DNA from: Candidatus Competibacteraceae bacterium
Lineage (GTDB): Bacteria > Pseudomonadota > Gammaproteobacteria > Competibacterales > Competibacteraceae
Assembly: GCA_003989085.1 (NCBI GenBank)
Contig: RXIV01000002.1
Coordinates: 248,001 to 312,000 of the forward strand
Reading direction: 5' to 3'
DNA length: 64,000 bases
The position numbers and the translations under genes are program-made. Shown piece by piece: positions 18,646 to 32,679 of the stretch; position 1 is the first letter of the stretch; every line of letters starts with the position of its first letter. Under the pieces are notes generated by a model. That model was not told the DNA's origin. It worked only from the letters and a program-made list of their open reading frames with translations, and did not search any database.

Positions 18646-20712
18646 CTACTTCATGGTCACTAGCAGCGGCACGATCAGCAGCGCAACGATGTTGATGATC
18701 TTGATCAACGGGTTGACTGCCGGACCAGCGGTGTCCTTGTAAGGATCGCCAACGGTGTCGCCCGTCACTGCCGCTTTGTGCGCTTCGGAACCCTTGCCGC
18801 CAAAATTGCCATCCTCAATATACTTCTTGGCGTTGTCCCAAGCGCCGCCGCCGGCCGTCATCGAAATCGCCACAAACAGTCCGGTAACGATGGTGCCCAT
18901 CAGCAAACCACCCAGCGCCTTCGGACCGGCGTCTTGGCCTGGCAGCAGCCACGCCATACCGAACGCCACCACAATCGGGGTCAGCACCGGCAATAGCGAG
19001 GGCATGATCATTTCCTTGATCGCCGACTTGGTCAGCAGGTCTACCGCCCGCGAATAGTCGGGCTTGGTGGTGCCTTCCATGATCCCGGCAATTTCCTGGA
19101 ACTGGCGACGCACCTCGACCACCACGCTGCCGGCAGCCCGGCCAACGGCTTCCATCGCCATCGCGCCAAACAGGAACGGGATCATCCCGCCGATGAACAG
19201 GCCAATGATCACCACCGGATCAGTCAGGTCAAAACTCACCTTCACTCCGCCAAGCTCCAGCTTGTGCTGGAAATCAGCGAACAGCACCAGCGCCGCCAGC
19301 GCCGCCGAGCCAATCGCATAACCCTTGGTCACCGCCTTGGTGGTGTTGCCCACCGCATCCAGCGGATCAGTGATGCCGCGAATTTTCTCGTCCATCTCGG
19401 CCATTTCGGCGATGCCGCCGGCGTTATCGGTAATCGGCCCGTAGGCGTCAAGGGCGACGATGATCCCGGCCATCGACAGCATCGAGGTCGCGGCAATGGC
19501 GATGCCATACAGCCCCGCCCAGTGATGGGCCAGACCGATGCTCAGGCACACCGCCAGCACCGGCAGCGCAGTGGCTTTCATCGACACCGCCAGCCCAGCG
19601 ATGATGTTGGTGGCGTGGCCGGTGGTGCAGGCTTCAGCCAGCTTTTGCACCGGGCTGAATTCGGTGGCGGTGTAGTACTCGGTGACAACCACCATCGCAG
19701 CGGTCAAGGCCAGACCGACCAGCGCCGAACCCCAGAGACCCCAGGCATGATCGCTACCCATCAGCACCCAGATCACTGGCAAAAAGGCGACGGCGGAAAT
19801 CGCTCCGGCCACACCCAGCCCGCGATACAGGGCGTTCATGATCTTCTCGCCTTCGCGGGCCTTGACGAAACCACAACCAATGATCGAGGCGATAATCGAC
19901 ACGCCGCCCATCACCAACGGCAGGATAATGGCGTTCTGGACGAGATCGGCGGTGAGGAACATCTTCGCACTCAGACTGCCCACCAGCATGGTGGCGATGA
20001 TGGTGACCGCATAGGTCTCGAACAGGTCAGCGGCCATCCCGGCGCAGTCGCCGACATTGTCGCCCACGTTGTCGGCGATCACTGCTGGATTACGCGGATC
20101 ATCTTCGGGGATACCGGCTTCGACCTTACCGACCAGATCAGCGCCAACGTCCGCGCCCTTGGTGAAGATGCCGCCGCCGAGCCGGGCGAAGATCGAGATC
20201 AGCGAGCTGCCAAAAGCCAACCCGACCAGCGGGCCGAGGTCGGGAGCAGCGCCGGTAGCGACATACAGCAGCGCGTAGTAGCCGGCCACGCCGAGCAGAC
20301 CAAGACCGACCACCAGCATTCCGGTGATCGCACCGCCCCGGAACGCCACTTCCAGCGCCGCATTCAGCCCATCATGCGCTGCTTGGGCGGTGCGGACATT
20401 AGCGCGAACCGAAACGTACATGCCGATATAGCCAGCAGCCCCGGAGCAGATCGCGCCAATGGCGAAACCGACTGCAGAAGGCGCACCCAGGGCGAACAGG
20501 ATCACTGCACCAACAATAACGCCAACAACAGCGATAGTCAGGTACTGCCGGTTCAGGTAGGCGCGGGCGCCTTCCTGGACGGCAGCGGCGATTTCCTGCA
20601 TCCGGGGATTGCCGGGGTCCTTGGCCAAGATCCATTTGATCGACTGGACACCGTAGATGAGTGCGCCAATGGCGCACAGCAACGCGATGATGATGCCGAC
20701 CGCCGTTGTCAT
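18646..20712 (-). CDS. hppA: Membrane-bound H+-translocating pyrophosphatase, K+-independent type
   Basis: Couples hydrolysis of pyrophosphate to ion export across the inner membrane. The 688-residue protein is very hydrophobic (about 16 spans) and has the substrate-binding motif [18 protein letters not shown] near 202-219, [13 protein letters not shown] near 221-233 and the C-terminal [14 protein letters not shown]. At residue 459 the motif reads [10 protein letters not shown], with Lys where K+-dependent enzymes have Ala (GNTTAA). This places it in the K+-independent, proton-pumping subfamily by the published rule. The soluble pyrophosphatase gene ppa lies just upstream on the same strand. 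Confidence 0.96.
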   Translation of the reverse strand: MTTAVGIIIALLCAIGALIYGVQSIKWILAKDPGNPRMQEIAAAVQEGARAYLNRQYLTIAVVGVIVGAVILFALGAPSAVGFAIGAICSGAAGYIGMYVSVRANVRTAQAAHDGLNAALEVAFRGGAITGMLVVGLGLLGVAGYYALLYVATGAAPDLGPLVGLAFGSSLISIFARLGGGIFTKGADVGADLVGKVEAGIPEDDPRNPAVIADNVGDNVGDCAGMAADLFETYAVTIIATMLVGSLSAKMFLTADLVQNAIILPLVMGGVSIIASIIGCGFVKAREGEKIMNALYRGLGVAGAISAVAFLPVIWVLMGSDHAWGLWGSALVGLALTAAMVVVTEYYTATEFSPVQKLAEACTTGHATNIIAGLAVSMKATALPVLAVCLSIGLAHHWAGLYGIAIAATSMLSMAGIIVALDAYGPITDNAGGIAEMAEMDEKIRGITDPLDAVGNTTKAVTKGYAIGSAALAALVLFADFQHKLELGGVKVSFDLTDPVVIIGLFIGGMIPFLFGAMAMEAVGRAAGSVVVEVRRQFQEIAGIMEGTTKPDYSRAVDLLTKSAIKEMIMPSLLPVLTPIVVAFGMAWLLPGQDAGPKALGGLLMGTIVTGLFVAISMTAGGGAWDNAKKYIEDGNFGGKGSEAHKAAVTGDTVGDPYKDTAGPAVNPLIKIINIVALLIVPLLVTMK

Positions 20713-20978
20713 GGCGCGAACCCTCCCGAGCGTGGATCAATGAATTGCATGGTGTCTTCCTCGTTTTATCACTTTGGTTGTCGTTAAGAAGCGGCTTTTC
20801 ATCTAGCGGCCGCCAGCCAGAGTCAGTCAGTGACCGGCGGCGCGTTACCGGAAATCTCCTTTCGACCGGAATCGGGCCGGCTGCGCTTTCCTTTAACCCT
20901 TAAAGGATAGGCGATGCCTTCGTCAAGACAATCCCATCAGCAAAATCATCCACACACGGAACGTGAGCCAGTCGGCAG
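20713..20978 (-). promoter_or_regulatory. Leader region of hppA between ppa and hppA
   Basis: 266 bp without a gene. It contains the perfect palindrome CCTTTAA-CCC-TTAAAGG (20890-20906), which could be an operator or a weak terminator of ppa; no T-tract follows on the minus strand. I see no clear -35/-10 pair, so the promoter for hppA is only presumed to be here. Confidence 0.3.
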
Positions 20979-21512
20979 CTAATGCGGCTGGTGATAACGT
21001 TCCACGCTTCGTACAATCTCGGTCCGGGCTTCTTCCAGTCCTCCCCAGCCTTCGATCTCGACCCATTTACCGAAATCCAAGTCCTTGTAGTGCTGGAAAA
21101 AGTGGGCGATCTGGCTCAATTGTGACTTGGCCATCTGATCGACTGAGTCCACATGATCGTACAGGGCGCATTCCTTCTTGATGGGCACCGCCAACACTTT
21201 GGCGTCGCCACCTTTCTCATCGCTCATTTTGAGCACACCCAGTGGCCGGCACCGGATCACGCAACCGCTAATGACCGGGAGCGGCGCGACGACCAACACA
21301 TCCAGCGGGTCGCCGTCCTCGCAAAGCGTGTGGGGGATATAGCCATAATTGCAGGGATAGTGCATCGCGGTGTTCATAAAGCGATCGACAAACAACGCGC
21401 CGGTTTCCTTGTCGACTTCGTATTTGACCGGATCAGAATGGGCTGGAATTTCGATGATAACGTTGAATTCGTCAGGCAGATTATGCCCAGCGTCGACGCG
21501 GTCCAGAATCAT
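20979..21512 (-). CDS. ppa: Inorganic pyrophosphatase, family I, soluble
   Basis: Hydrolyses cytoplasmic pyrophosphate and so pulls biosynthetic reactions forward. The 177-residue length fits the hexameric bacterial enzyme. Active-site motifs: IEIPAHSDPVKYEVDKETG (about 20-38), MHYPCNYGYIPHT (about 50-62) and the metal-binding EDGDPLDVLV (about 65-74). It is divergent from adk across a 190-bp region that must contain both promoters. Together with hppA downstream the cell can choose between wasting the energy of pyrophosphate and conserving it as a proton gradient. Confidence 0.97.
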   Translation of the reverse strand: MILDRVDAGHNLPDEFNVIIEIPAHSDPVKYEVDKETGALFVDRFMNTAMHYPCNYGYIPHTLCEDGDPLDVLVVAPLPVISGCVIRCRPLGVLKMSDEKGGDAKVLAVPIKKECALYDHVDSVDQMAKSQLSQIAHFFQHYKDLDFGKWVEIEGWGGLEEARTEIVRSVERYHQPH

Positions 21513-21702
21513 GGGAGATGGCCTTTATGCGGGGTTGATGAAGGGGAGTCCAAGGTGTTTATTCTGCGGGTCTCTATACTACAACAAGGGCCAAGGCTTG
21601 ACAGCCGGTTGCGTCCATCGCTGTAAATCGGCAAGATCAAACTCAGTATCAGATCAGCCGCATTCCCCACCGTCCCCACCACCCCACAGAGTGAACTCCC
21701 AC

Positions 21703-22266
21703 ATGAGAATCGTGCTGCTCGGCGCCCCCGGTTCAGGCAAGGGCACCCAAACCGACGCCATCATCGCCCGCTACGGCGTCGCCACGGTCGCCACTGGCGA
21801 TCTGCTGCGGGCCGAAGTCGCCGCCGGCACCGAACTGGGTCGGCGGGCCAAACCGTACATGGATGCCGGCGAACTGGCACCGTTCGACATCGTGCTGGGC
21901 ATGATCGAAAACGGTCTGAAAACCCTGGCCCAGACCAATCCCAAGGGCTTCATGATGGACGGTTTCCCACGCGATTTGGCTCAAGCCGAGGCGCTGGACA
22001 CGCTGCTGGCCCGAATCGGCCAACCGCTGAATCGGGTGCTGTTCTTCGACGTGGACTATGAGGAAATCGTCAAGCGCCTGCTGGGCCGGGGCCGCGCCGA
22101 CGATAATGAAGAAACCATCCGCAACCGGCTGCGGGTCTACGAGGAAAAAACCGCGCCGCTGATAGATTACTACGACCGCAAAGGTCTGCTGCGCAAGATC
22201 AAGGGCACCGGCACCATTGACGAGATCCGCCAGCGGATTGAAACGGTGCTCGATGACGTCGGCTAA
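21703..22266 (+). CDS. adk: Adenylate kinase, short-LID type
   Basis: Interconverts ATP + AMP and 2 ADP. The true start is the ATG at 21703 (MRIVLLGAPGSGKGTQ, P-loop at residues 7-15); the upstream in-frame stretch overlaps the ppa promoter region and has no family similarity. The product is 187 residues. The AMP-binding site (TGDLLRAEV, about 31-39; GFPRDLAQAE, about 87-96) is present. The LID is short: GRGRADDNEETIRNRL follows directly, without the roughly 27-residue insertion and zinc cysteines of long forms such as the 214-residue E. coli enzyme. It converges with the MscK-like gene. Confidence 0.95.
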   Translation: MRIVLLGAPGSGKGTQTDAIIARYGVATVATGDLLRAEVAAGTELGRRAKPYMDAGELAPFDIVLGMIENGLKTLAQTNPKGFMMDGFPRDLAQAEALDTLLARIGQPLNRVLFFDVDYEEIVKRLLGRGRADDNEETIRNRLRVYEEKTAPLIDYYDRKGLLRKIKGTGTIDEIRQRIETVLDDVG

Positions 22267-22306
22267 GCGCCCAGGCTGGAAATCACTCGGTTGCGCCAGG
22301 TCGGAG

Positions 22307-27498
<5,192 letters not shown>

Positions 27499-27501
27499 TT
27501 A

Positions 27502-29640
27502 CTATAAATAGCGCAAATCAAGGGTGTAAGGGGTCAGGGCAGCAGGCGGTGGTTCATAGGACGGCGCATCTGGCGTCCAATCAAGCGTTTCGATCACGAA
27601 ACGCCCAGCCCGACGAGCAGCGGCCTCGGCCTGATCCACAGGTAAACCGTCATAACCACCACCTTGCGGCTGCCACTCGTGCAGGGTGATCCGCAAACCG
27701 CCGGGTCGGTGAGGATGACTCAGGATCAGCGGGATGGTTCCCTGTGCCTCCAGGGTCGGATGCAGGCCGGTCCAGGGTTTGAAGCGGCGGTAACGCAACC
27801 CGCATAGCCAGACTTCCCCCTCCATATCCTCTTCCCGGCGTAGTGGCAACCGGTAGCCATTGATCGTCAGCCGCCAGTCCGCCAGCGATCCGACGGCAAG
27901 CTGTGGCTGCGAACGCAAGCTGATCTCCAGTCGGGCGGCGCTGGCGTCTACCAGCCGCGAATAACCGTGATCCTGAGCAGCGGCATCACCGAGCAGCGGC
28001 CAGAATTCCAGACCGCGCCGCACCGTCAACCGGCAGTCCCCATAATCCGCCGCGCCTAGCCAGTCATAGCGCTCATCCAGCAATTCAGCGATCAGCGGCT
28101 GTCCCAGTCCCAGCCCGGCGCGGGCCAGATCATCGAGAATCTCCCACAGGTCGGCCCGCAGGTAGAACGGAAGGGCAAAGCGGTCATGCAGTTCCTGGCC
28201 CCAATGGATCGGCTCCGGGTAGTCTGGGGTCTGAACCAGCATCGCGGTAATGGCCCGTAACAAAACGGCCAGCGCCGCCAGCCGTTCCGGGGTCGGAGGC
28301 ATCCGAAAAGCGCGAAATTCCACCAATCCCAACCGGCCACGGCCAGGCAACCAGGGATTCCATAGCTTTTCGATATTGATTTCGGTGCGATGGGCGTTGC
28401 CCGCCGGATCCGCTAGAAAGGGGGAAAGGCTTTGCCAGAGTTCATCAGCAGTCGGGTTAATCCGCCGCTTGAGCAGAGCCAGGGTCAGACCCAGTTCGTC
28501 AAAAATATCGCTGGTGCGTTCATCAGGACGCGGAGCCTGGCTGGAGTTGCCGACCGAATCGCTGGCAAATAGATAGGAGAGCGCTGGGTGGCGGTTAAAA
28601 TAGCTGATCAGTGCTGGTAGCAGATGCGGGCAGCTCAGAAACGGGCTGTGCTCCGGGCGGGGGCCACCCAAGGTCAAATGGCCGCCGCCGCCAGAATCAG
28701 TGACCTGGCCGTTGTAGTGCAGGCGGTAGGGCGCCAGACCGGCGGTTTCGGCGGCGGCGAAGCCGGCGCGGCTATCGCGCAGAAAGGCAGCCGCATCCGG
28801 AGCGGGGGCGAGGTTGGCTTCCACCACTGCCGGGTCAGGGGTCAGTGTGGTCCAGGCGATGGACCCATCCACTGGGGGCGGAAAGCCGCCGAGCATCAGG
28901 CTGGGCAGACCACAGGCCGTCGCTGCATCGCCAATGTCTGCCAGCAGGCTCAAAAACAGCTCAGGCTCATCGCAGCCCGGCAATTCAACCCAGGGCGCGG
29001 CGGGGGAATCCAGGTCCGGGCCAATGGGGGCGATACTGATCAGGAACAGACCCTGTTCGGCTAGATCATCGCGCAGGCCACTGACCGGGATCGGCTGACC
29101 GTGCAGACTGGGACGGGCCAGGCGCGGATCGCATTCGGGATTCGCTGGCAGTGGCGCATTGTCGCAGCGAAATACGATCCGCAGGCCGGGCGACGTTTCC
29201 ACTACGAAGGGCAGGGCAGTCCAGCCGCGCTGGTTCAGCCGTTGCGCCAATTGTTCCCAGAACGCCTCAATCCGGCCAGCCGGCAACGCCACCGGCGGCG
29301 CTTCGAGCAGCAACGGATCGGGTGGGCCAGCCCAGACCAGCTGCTCATCCCGGCGTCGATACAGACCGAGGCTCCAGCGAGGCTGATTTTCGCGGGGGTA
29401 TTGCCGGCCTACGCTGCGCAGGATCAGCCCGTCGGGAGCCTCTGCCCACAACGCGGCCAACATTCGTCGGGCGCGGGCTTCCTTGCCAGGACCCAGGGCG
29501 TCGCCCAACCATTCCGGGGCTTCGGAACGACGGTCGGTGAAGGTCGGCTCTGCGCCGATCCAGATCGTCAGGTTGCGGCGCTTGAGCAGCTCGTCGTGAG
29601 CACGGATAGCCTGATCAAAAACCGGGAGAGTGGTTTTCAT
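27502..29640 (-). CDS. DUF2126 protein (putative amidoligase-like), stand-alone
   Basis: A 712-residue protein that I match to DUF2126 (COG4196). It begins IWIGAEPTFTDR (about 26-37), as the DUF2126 part of large transglutaminase-like proteins does. It has SGGGGHLTLGGP near 320 followed by SPFLSCPHLLPALISYF and NSSQAPRPDE, and a later GLVEFRAFRMPP near 435. In many bacteria DUF2126 is fused to an N-terminal transglutaminase domain or encoded beside one; here neither is visible. The biochemical activity is not established. It sits 93 bp downstream of pgm on the same strand as comF. Confidence 0.75.
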   Translation of the reverse strand: MKTTLPVFDQAIRAHDELLKRRNLTIWIGAEPTFTDRRSEAPEWLGDALGPGKEARARRMLAALWAEAPDGLILRSVGRQYPRENQPRWSLGLYRRRDEQLVWAGPPDPLLLEAPPVALPAGRIEAFWEQLAQRLNQRGWTALPFVVETSPGLRIVFRCDNAPLPANPECDPRLARPSLHGQPIPVSGLRDDLAEQGLFLISIAPIGPDLDSPAAPWVELPGCDEPELFLSLLADIGDAATACGLPSLMLGGFPPPVDGSIAWTTLTPDPAVVEANLAPAPDAAAFLRDSRAGFAAAETAGLAPYRLHYNGQVTDSGGGGHLTLGGPRPEHSPFLSCPHLLPALISYFNRHPALSYLFASDSVGNSSQAPRPDERTSDIFDELGLTLALLKRRINPTADELWQSLSPFLADPAGNAHRTEINIEKLWNPWLPGRGRLGLVEFRAFRMPPTPERLAALAVLLRAITAMLVQTPDYPEPIHWGQELHDRFALPFYLRADLWEILDDLARAGLGLGQPLIAELLDERYDWLGAADYGDCRLTVRRGLEFWPLLGDAAAQDHGYSRLVDASAARLEISLRSQPQLAVGSLADWRLTINGYRLPLRREEDMEGEVWLCGLRYRRFKPWTGLHPTLEAQGTIPLILSHPHRPGGLRITLHEWQPQGGGYDGLPVDQAEAAARRAGRFVIETLDWTPDAPSYEPPPAALTPYTLDLRYL

Positions 29641-29733
29641 GAACCAATAGGACGCCTGTACGGCTGGAAAGCGAAAGGACGTGCATTTTACGAAATTTGG
29701 CTGATGGAGGTTAATGGTTTCGGGATCTTCGCG

Positions 29734-30468
29734 CTACCCATTCACCTTGGGTGATGCGCTGAGGGAATCGCCGCCGGCGCGGCCCACGGCCCAGACCTCG
29801 ACACTGACTGCACCGCCGTCGCGCAGAATTCGGGCGCATTCAGCGACGGTGCTGCCGGTTGTCATCACATCATCGATCAACGCGACCCGTGCGCCGGGCA
29901 ACGTCTGCCCGATAGCGAAAGCGCCCAGCGGATTAAGCTGGCGGTGGTGGGCATCCAGATCGGTTTGCCGGAGTGTATGGCGAACTCGTTGCAGCCCATT
30001 GGCGATTAAGGGAATTTTCCGGCGGCGAGCAACAACCCGCGCCAATTCCAGCGCTTGGTTGAAGCCGCGTTCACGCAGCCGGAGAGGATGCAGTGGCACC
30101 GGGATGATGCAATCGGGTAGTGAGATGGGAGATTCAGCCAGTGCAGCGGTAAATAGATCGCCAAGTAGTCGAGCGTAGCTTAATCGGCCCGCGAATTTGA
30201 GGCCGCAAATCAGAAAATCTACCGGTGGCCGGTAGCGAAATGGGGCAAAAGCGCGGTCAAAACTACGGGGTTGCATCTGACACTGGCGGCACAGTCCGGT
30301 TTGGCCGGGCGCTATCGACGCGGCGCAGCCGGGACAAGCCAAAGCGTTACGCGGCAAGACGGCGGCGCAGCCGGCGCATAGATCGCGTCCCATCACGCCT
30401 TCGGCCCCACACAACAGACAGGTCGCTGGCAGTAGCAGATGCTGGAACCGCTCTCGCCAGCTCATCAT
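29734..30468 (-). CDS. comF: ComF family protein (zinc ribbon + phosphoribosyltransferase-like)
   Basis: ComF proteins are needed for DNA uptake in competent bacteria; in many gammaproteobacteria the homologue is also called GntX. From the ATG at 30468 the product is 244 residues. It starts with a cysteine-rich zinc ribbon (CLLCG, CAGC, CPGC, CRQCQ within the first 70 residues) and ends with a type I phosphoribosyltransferase fold whose PRPP loop reads VALIDDVMTTGSTVAECA (about 197-214). A TTG at 30534 could extend it by 22 residues, but those residues are not family-like. The middle segment KFAGRLSYARLLGDL matches the family. Confidence 0.9.
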   Translation of the reverse strand: MMSWRERFQHLLLPATCLLCGAEGVMGRDLCAGCAAVLPRNALACPGCAASIAPGQTGLCRQCQMQPRSFDRAFAPFRYRPPVDFLICGLKFAGRLSYARLLGDLFTAALAESPISLPDCIIPVPLHPLRLRERGFNQALELARVVARRRKIPLIANGLQRVRHTLRQTDLDAHHRQLNPLGAFAIGQTLPGARVALIDDVMTTGSTVAECARILRDGGAVSVEVWAVGRAGGDSLSASPKVNG

Positions 30469-30570
30469 GTTCACTGTCGCCGCACCCGGATTGACAGCGC
30501 TGGGAAGCTTGCCGAATATGCCCGACAATCCCAATTTCCATTAGCCTTCTTATCCTCAGGACGGTTGATC

Positions 30571-30996
30571 ATGCTCACTCTGCAACAAAGCGAAGATACG
30601 GTCATTGGTAAGGTGGCGCGCGGATCGTCAGCCCGTCAGGCAGCGGCGCTGATGAATTATGGCAATCTGATCTCGATCCTGCTGCCATTTCCGCTGCTCA
30701 TTTTCTGGTTTGGCGCATCGATGCTGGTGTATGCGCTAAATCGCCATCATCCCAATCCGAAAGTCGGTCATTACACTCAGCAGGCGGCTTACCGCTTTTA
30801 TGGAATCACTGGTTTTTTCATTGTGATCGCTACCTTTATCCCCGGTGGTGGTTGGATGTGGCATTTGCTGGCTTGGGTGCTGGCGATGCTAACGCTTATT
30901 CCTTTATCAATCATTGACTTACGTCGGATCTACAAAGAAGAATGGCTGGACATTCCTCTGGACGATGCCGGTCATCCATTGGTTGAGGCTATGTAG
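30571..30996 (+). CDS. Small polytopic membrane protein of unknown function
   Basis: 141 residues from the ATG at 30571. It has a short N-terminal cytoplasmic part, then three hydrophobic segments at about 34-55 (LISILLPFPLLIFWFGASML), 81-100 and 104-125, joined by basic loops, and an acidic C-terminus. The pattern recalls the DUF4870 group of small membrane proteins, but I cannot confirm membership. A ribosome-binding site is weak (CAGGACGG, 11 bases upstream). It is divergent from comF across about 100 bp. No function is assigned. Confidence 0.7.
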   Translation: MLTLQQSEDTVIGKVARGSSARQAAALMNYGNLISILLPFPLLIFWFGASMLVYALNRHHPNPKVGHYTQQAAYRFYGITGFFIVIATFIPGGGWMWHLLAWVLAMLTLIPLSIIDLRRIYKEEWLDIPLDDAGHPLVEAM

Positions 30997-31219
30997 CCAT
31001 CCGGTTTGAGCTAAATCGGCAGTGATGGTTGGACAATAAACGTTGCGCGCCTGTGCCCAAGAACAACTTTCACAGGCTACCCGGCAAAAATTGCGGAGTC
31101 ATGCGGGGCGTTCACCATTCAACGGCCCAAGATCGCGCCAAATCAGCCTGTTTCAGCGGCATTAGCCAAAGTTGTTTTTCAGCAATCAAATAGCTTTTTT
31201 TCAAGATAGCTTCTTATAG
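30997..31219. other. Gap with no recognisable gene
   Basis: AT-richer than its neighbours, with several T-runs. It leads into the truncated B12-binding remnant. No ORF, promoter pair or terminator that I can support. It may be what is left of the 5' part of that gene. Confidence 0.4.
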
Positions 31220-31503
31220 CCTAGACCTGCGAATGGTGGCTGATGCACCGACAGCGGTGCGGGTTGGGCAAATCATCGCCGACCAACCTGACGCTGCCGG
31301 GATTATCGGCAACGCCGCTGCATCACATCAACGCGATCCGCGAGGTGATTGACCAATACCAGATCGGGCTGGGCGCACAGTGTCCATCGATTATGGTGGG
31401 AGGGCTGATGTTGAATAGCGTAGATGATTCTGTGACAGTGAATGGGGACGGGATCGGTGGTATCCCAATACGCGGGCAGCCCGGCGTGGAGCGTCATGAG
31501 TGA
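31220..31503 (+). pseudogene. Cobalamin (B12)-binding domain protein, truncated and frameshifted remnant
   Basis: One frame (31221-31305) reads DLRMVADAPTAVRVGQIIA, followed by DQPDAAGIIGNAAA. After a shift of +1 near 31300-31322 the other frame reads LHHINAIREVIDQYQ, then SIMVGGLMLNSVDDSV and NGDGIGG. Together these follow the order of the C-terminal half of B12-binding regulators (MVADAPTA, then VGIS..HH..A.RELI, then VGG..FN, then GADG). The N-terminal half and the DxHxxG cobalamin motif are missing. The remnant's stop overlaps the start of the GGDEF gene by 8 bp, so the two were probably once an operon. Confidence 0.6.
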
Positions 31504-32497
31504 TCCGGTGCGGTCGCTAGCTGATCTGGGCCTGCCAGCGTTTTTGCAGGAAATGGGCAGCGTGATGATCGCCCTACTGGATGAAAATGGTCGGGTGCTG
31601 GCGGCTAACCGGGGTTTTCTACGGCTGGCGCCGTTGCCGGGACCCACCGATCAACCGTGGGATGTCCGACCGCTGTTCATTAACCCCCGGCTGGATGATA
31701 TACAGGCACTAACCCCTTATCACGGTGGAGCATTGCTGCTGTATCGGGGCATGTTGAATATTGCTTGGGCGGATCGGCAGCGCCAGTCGTTGCAAGGGCA
31801 TATCTATCGCTGGCAGCAGGGACGGCTGTTGGTAGCAGCGGAATACGATGTCGAAGGGCTGGAAATGCTCGGTGCTGCCGTGATGCAGCTTAACGACGAG
31901 CTAACCGGAACTCAGCGGCAATTGTTGCGGGCCAACCAGGAGTTAAAGCGCAACGAGGAAGTGATTCTGGAGCTGATGCACACCGATCCGCTAACCGGAG
32001 CAGGTAACCGACGACGGTTGGATGAGGTATTGGCTACGGAGGTCGAGCGGTGCCGGCGTTATGAGCAGGCTTTGTGCGTGGTGATGATCGATCTGGATCA
32101 TTTCAAGACAGTGAATGATCGCTATGGTCATGCTATCGGGGATGAGGTCTTAAAGCAATTTGCAGCGCTGCTGCGCGGTCATGCCCGGCAGACCGATCTG
32201 GTGGCCCGGTTGAACGGTGAGAAGTTTGTGGTGGTGTTGCCAGCGACCCGGTTGAAAAATGCGGTCATCAGCGCCGAGCGCACCCGCCGACAGTTGGAAT
32301 CGCATCCGCTAGTCGAGCAGATCGGGCAGATTACGGCCAGTTTTGGAATCGCAATGCTGGCCAGTGGCGAAGCGGGTGAGGATTTGTTGCAGCGGGCGGA
32401 CCAAGCGTTGTATCGCTCCAAGAGAGAGGGTCGTAACCGGTTGACCCAGTCCATCGCACCGGATCAGGACGCCGCGCCGGATGTGAGCAGCTGTTGA
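31496..32497 (+). CDS. PAS-like / GGDEF-domain protein with altered signature
   Basis: A 333-residue signalling protein. The N-terminal part (about 1-110) looks PAS-like (VMIALLDENGRVLAANRGF). A short helical linker (about 135-165) follows, then a GGDEF domain starting DPLTGAGNRRRLDE near 164. The fold is complete (DLDHFKTVNDRYGHAIGD, about 200-217), but the catalytic G-G-D/E-E-F is N-G-E-K-F at residues 240-244: the first Gly and the fourth acidic residue are lost. Cyclic di-GMP synthesis is therefore doubtful. The RxxD inhibitory site is not obvious. GTGGAG lies 5 bases before the ATG at 31496. Confidence 0.88.
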   Translation: MSDPVRSLADLGLPAFLQEMGSVMIALLDENGRVLAANRGFLRLAPLPGPTDQPWDVRPLFINPRLDDIQALTPYHGGALLLYRGMLNIAWADRQRQSLQGHIYRWQQGRLLVAAEYDVEGLEMLGAAVMQLNDELTGTQRQLLRANQELKRNEEVILELMHTDPLTGAGNRRRLDEVLATEVERCRRYEQALCVVMIDLDHFKTVNDRYGHAIGDEVLKQFAALLRGHARQTDLVARLNGEKFVVVLPATRLKNAVISAERTRRQLESHPLVEQIGQITASFGIAMLASGEAGEDLLQRADQALYRSKREGRNRLTQSIAPDQDAAPDVSSC

Positions 32498-32679
32498 TTT
32501 CAGGTCGAAACCCGCACTAACGCCAACATCCGATGGGCGGGAGACCTCACACTAATCCCTGAATCCTGCGTTTTTGAGGCGCTCAGCGCTGAGTTGATGT
32601 CCTGAATGGGTCGCTCCGGCTGTCCGGTAAGTTGCTCATACGTGTGAAAAACCGGGGGTCAAGAATCAGGAGTCAAACC

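Noticed and set aside
19264..20787. A 507-codon open frame on the plus strand opposite hppA
   Set aside because: It is antisense to a clear hppA gene, is composed of low-complexity His/Gln/Arg/Asp-rich sequence typical of shadow frames in GC-rich genes, and shows no domain.
21370..21702. N-terminal extension of adk
   Set aside because: It runs antisense through ppa and its promoter; the P-loop follows directly after the ATG at 21703.
31243..31503. An 86-residue gene upstream of the GGDEF gene
   Set aside because: Its N-terminus is out of frame with the B12-binding similarity that begins upstream; I treat it as part of a frameshifted pseudogene, not a gene of its own.
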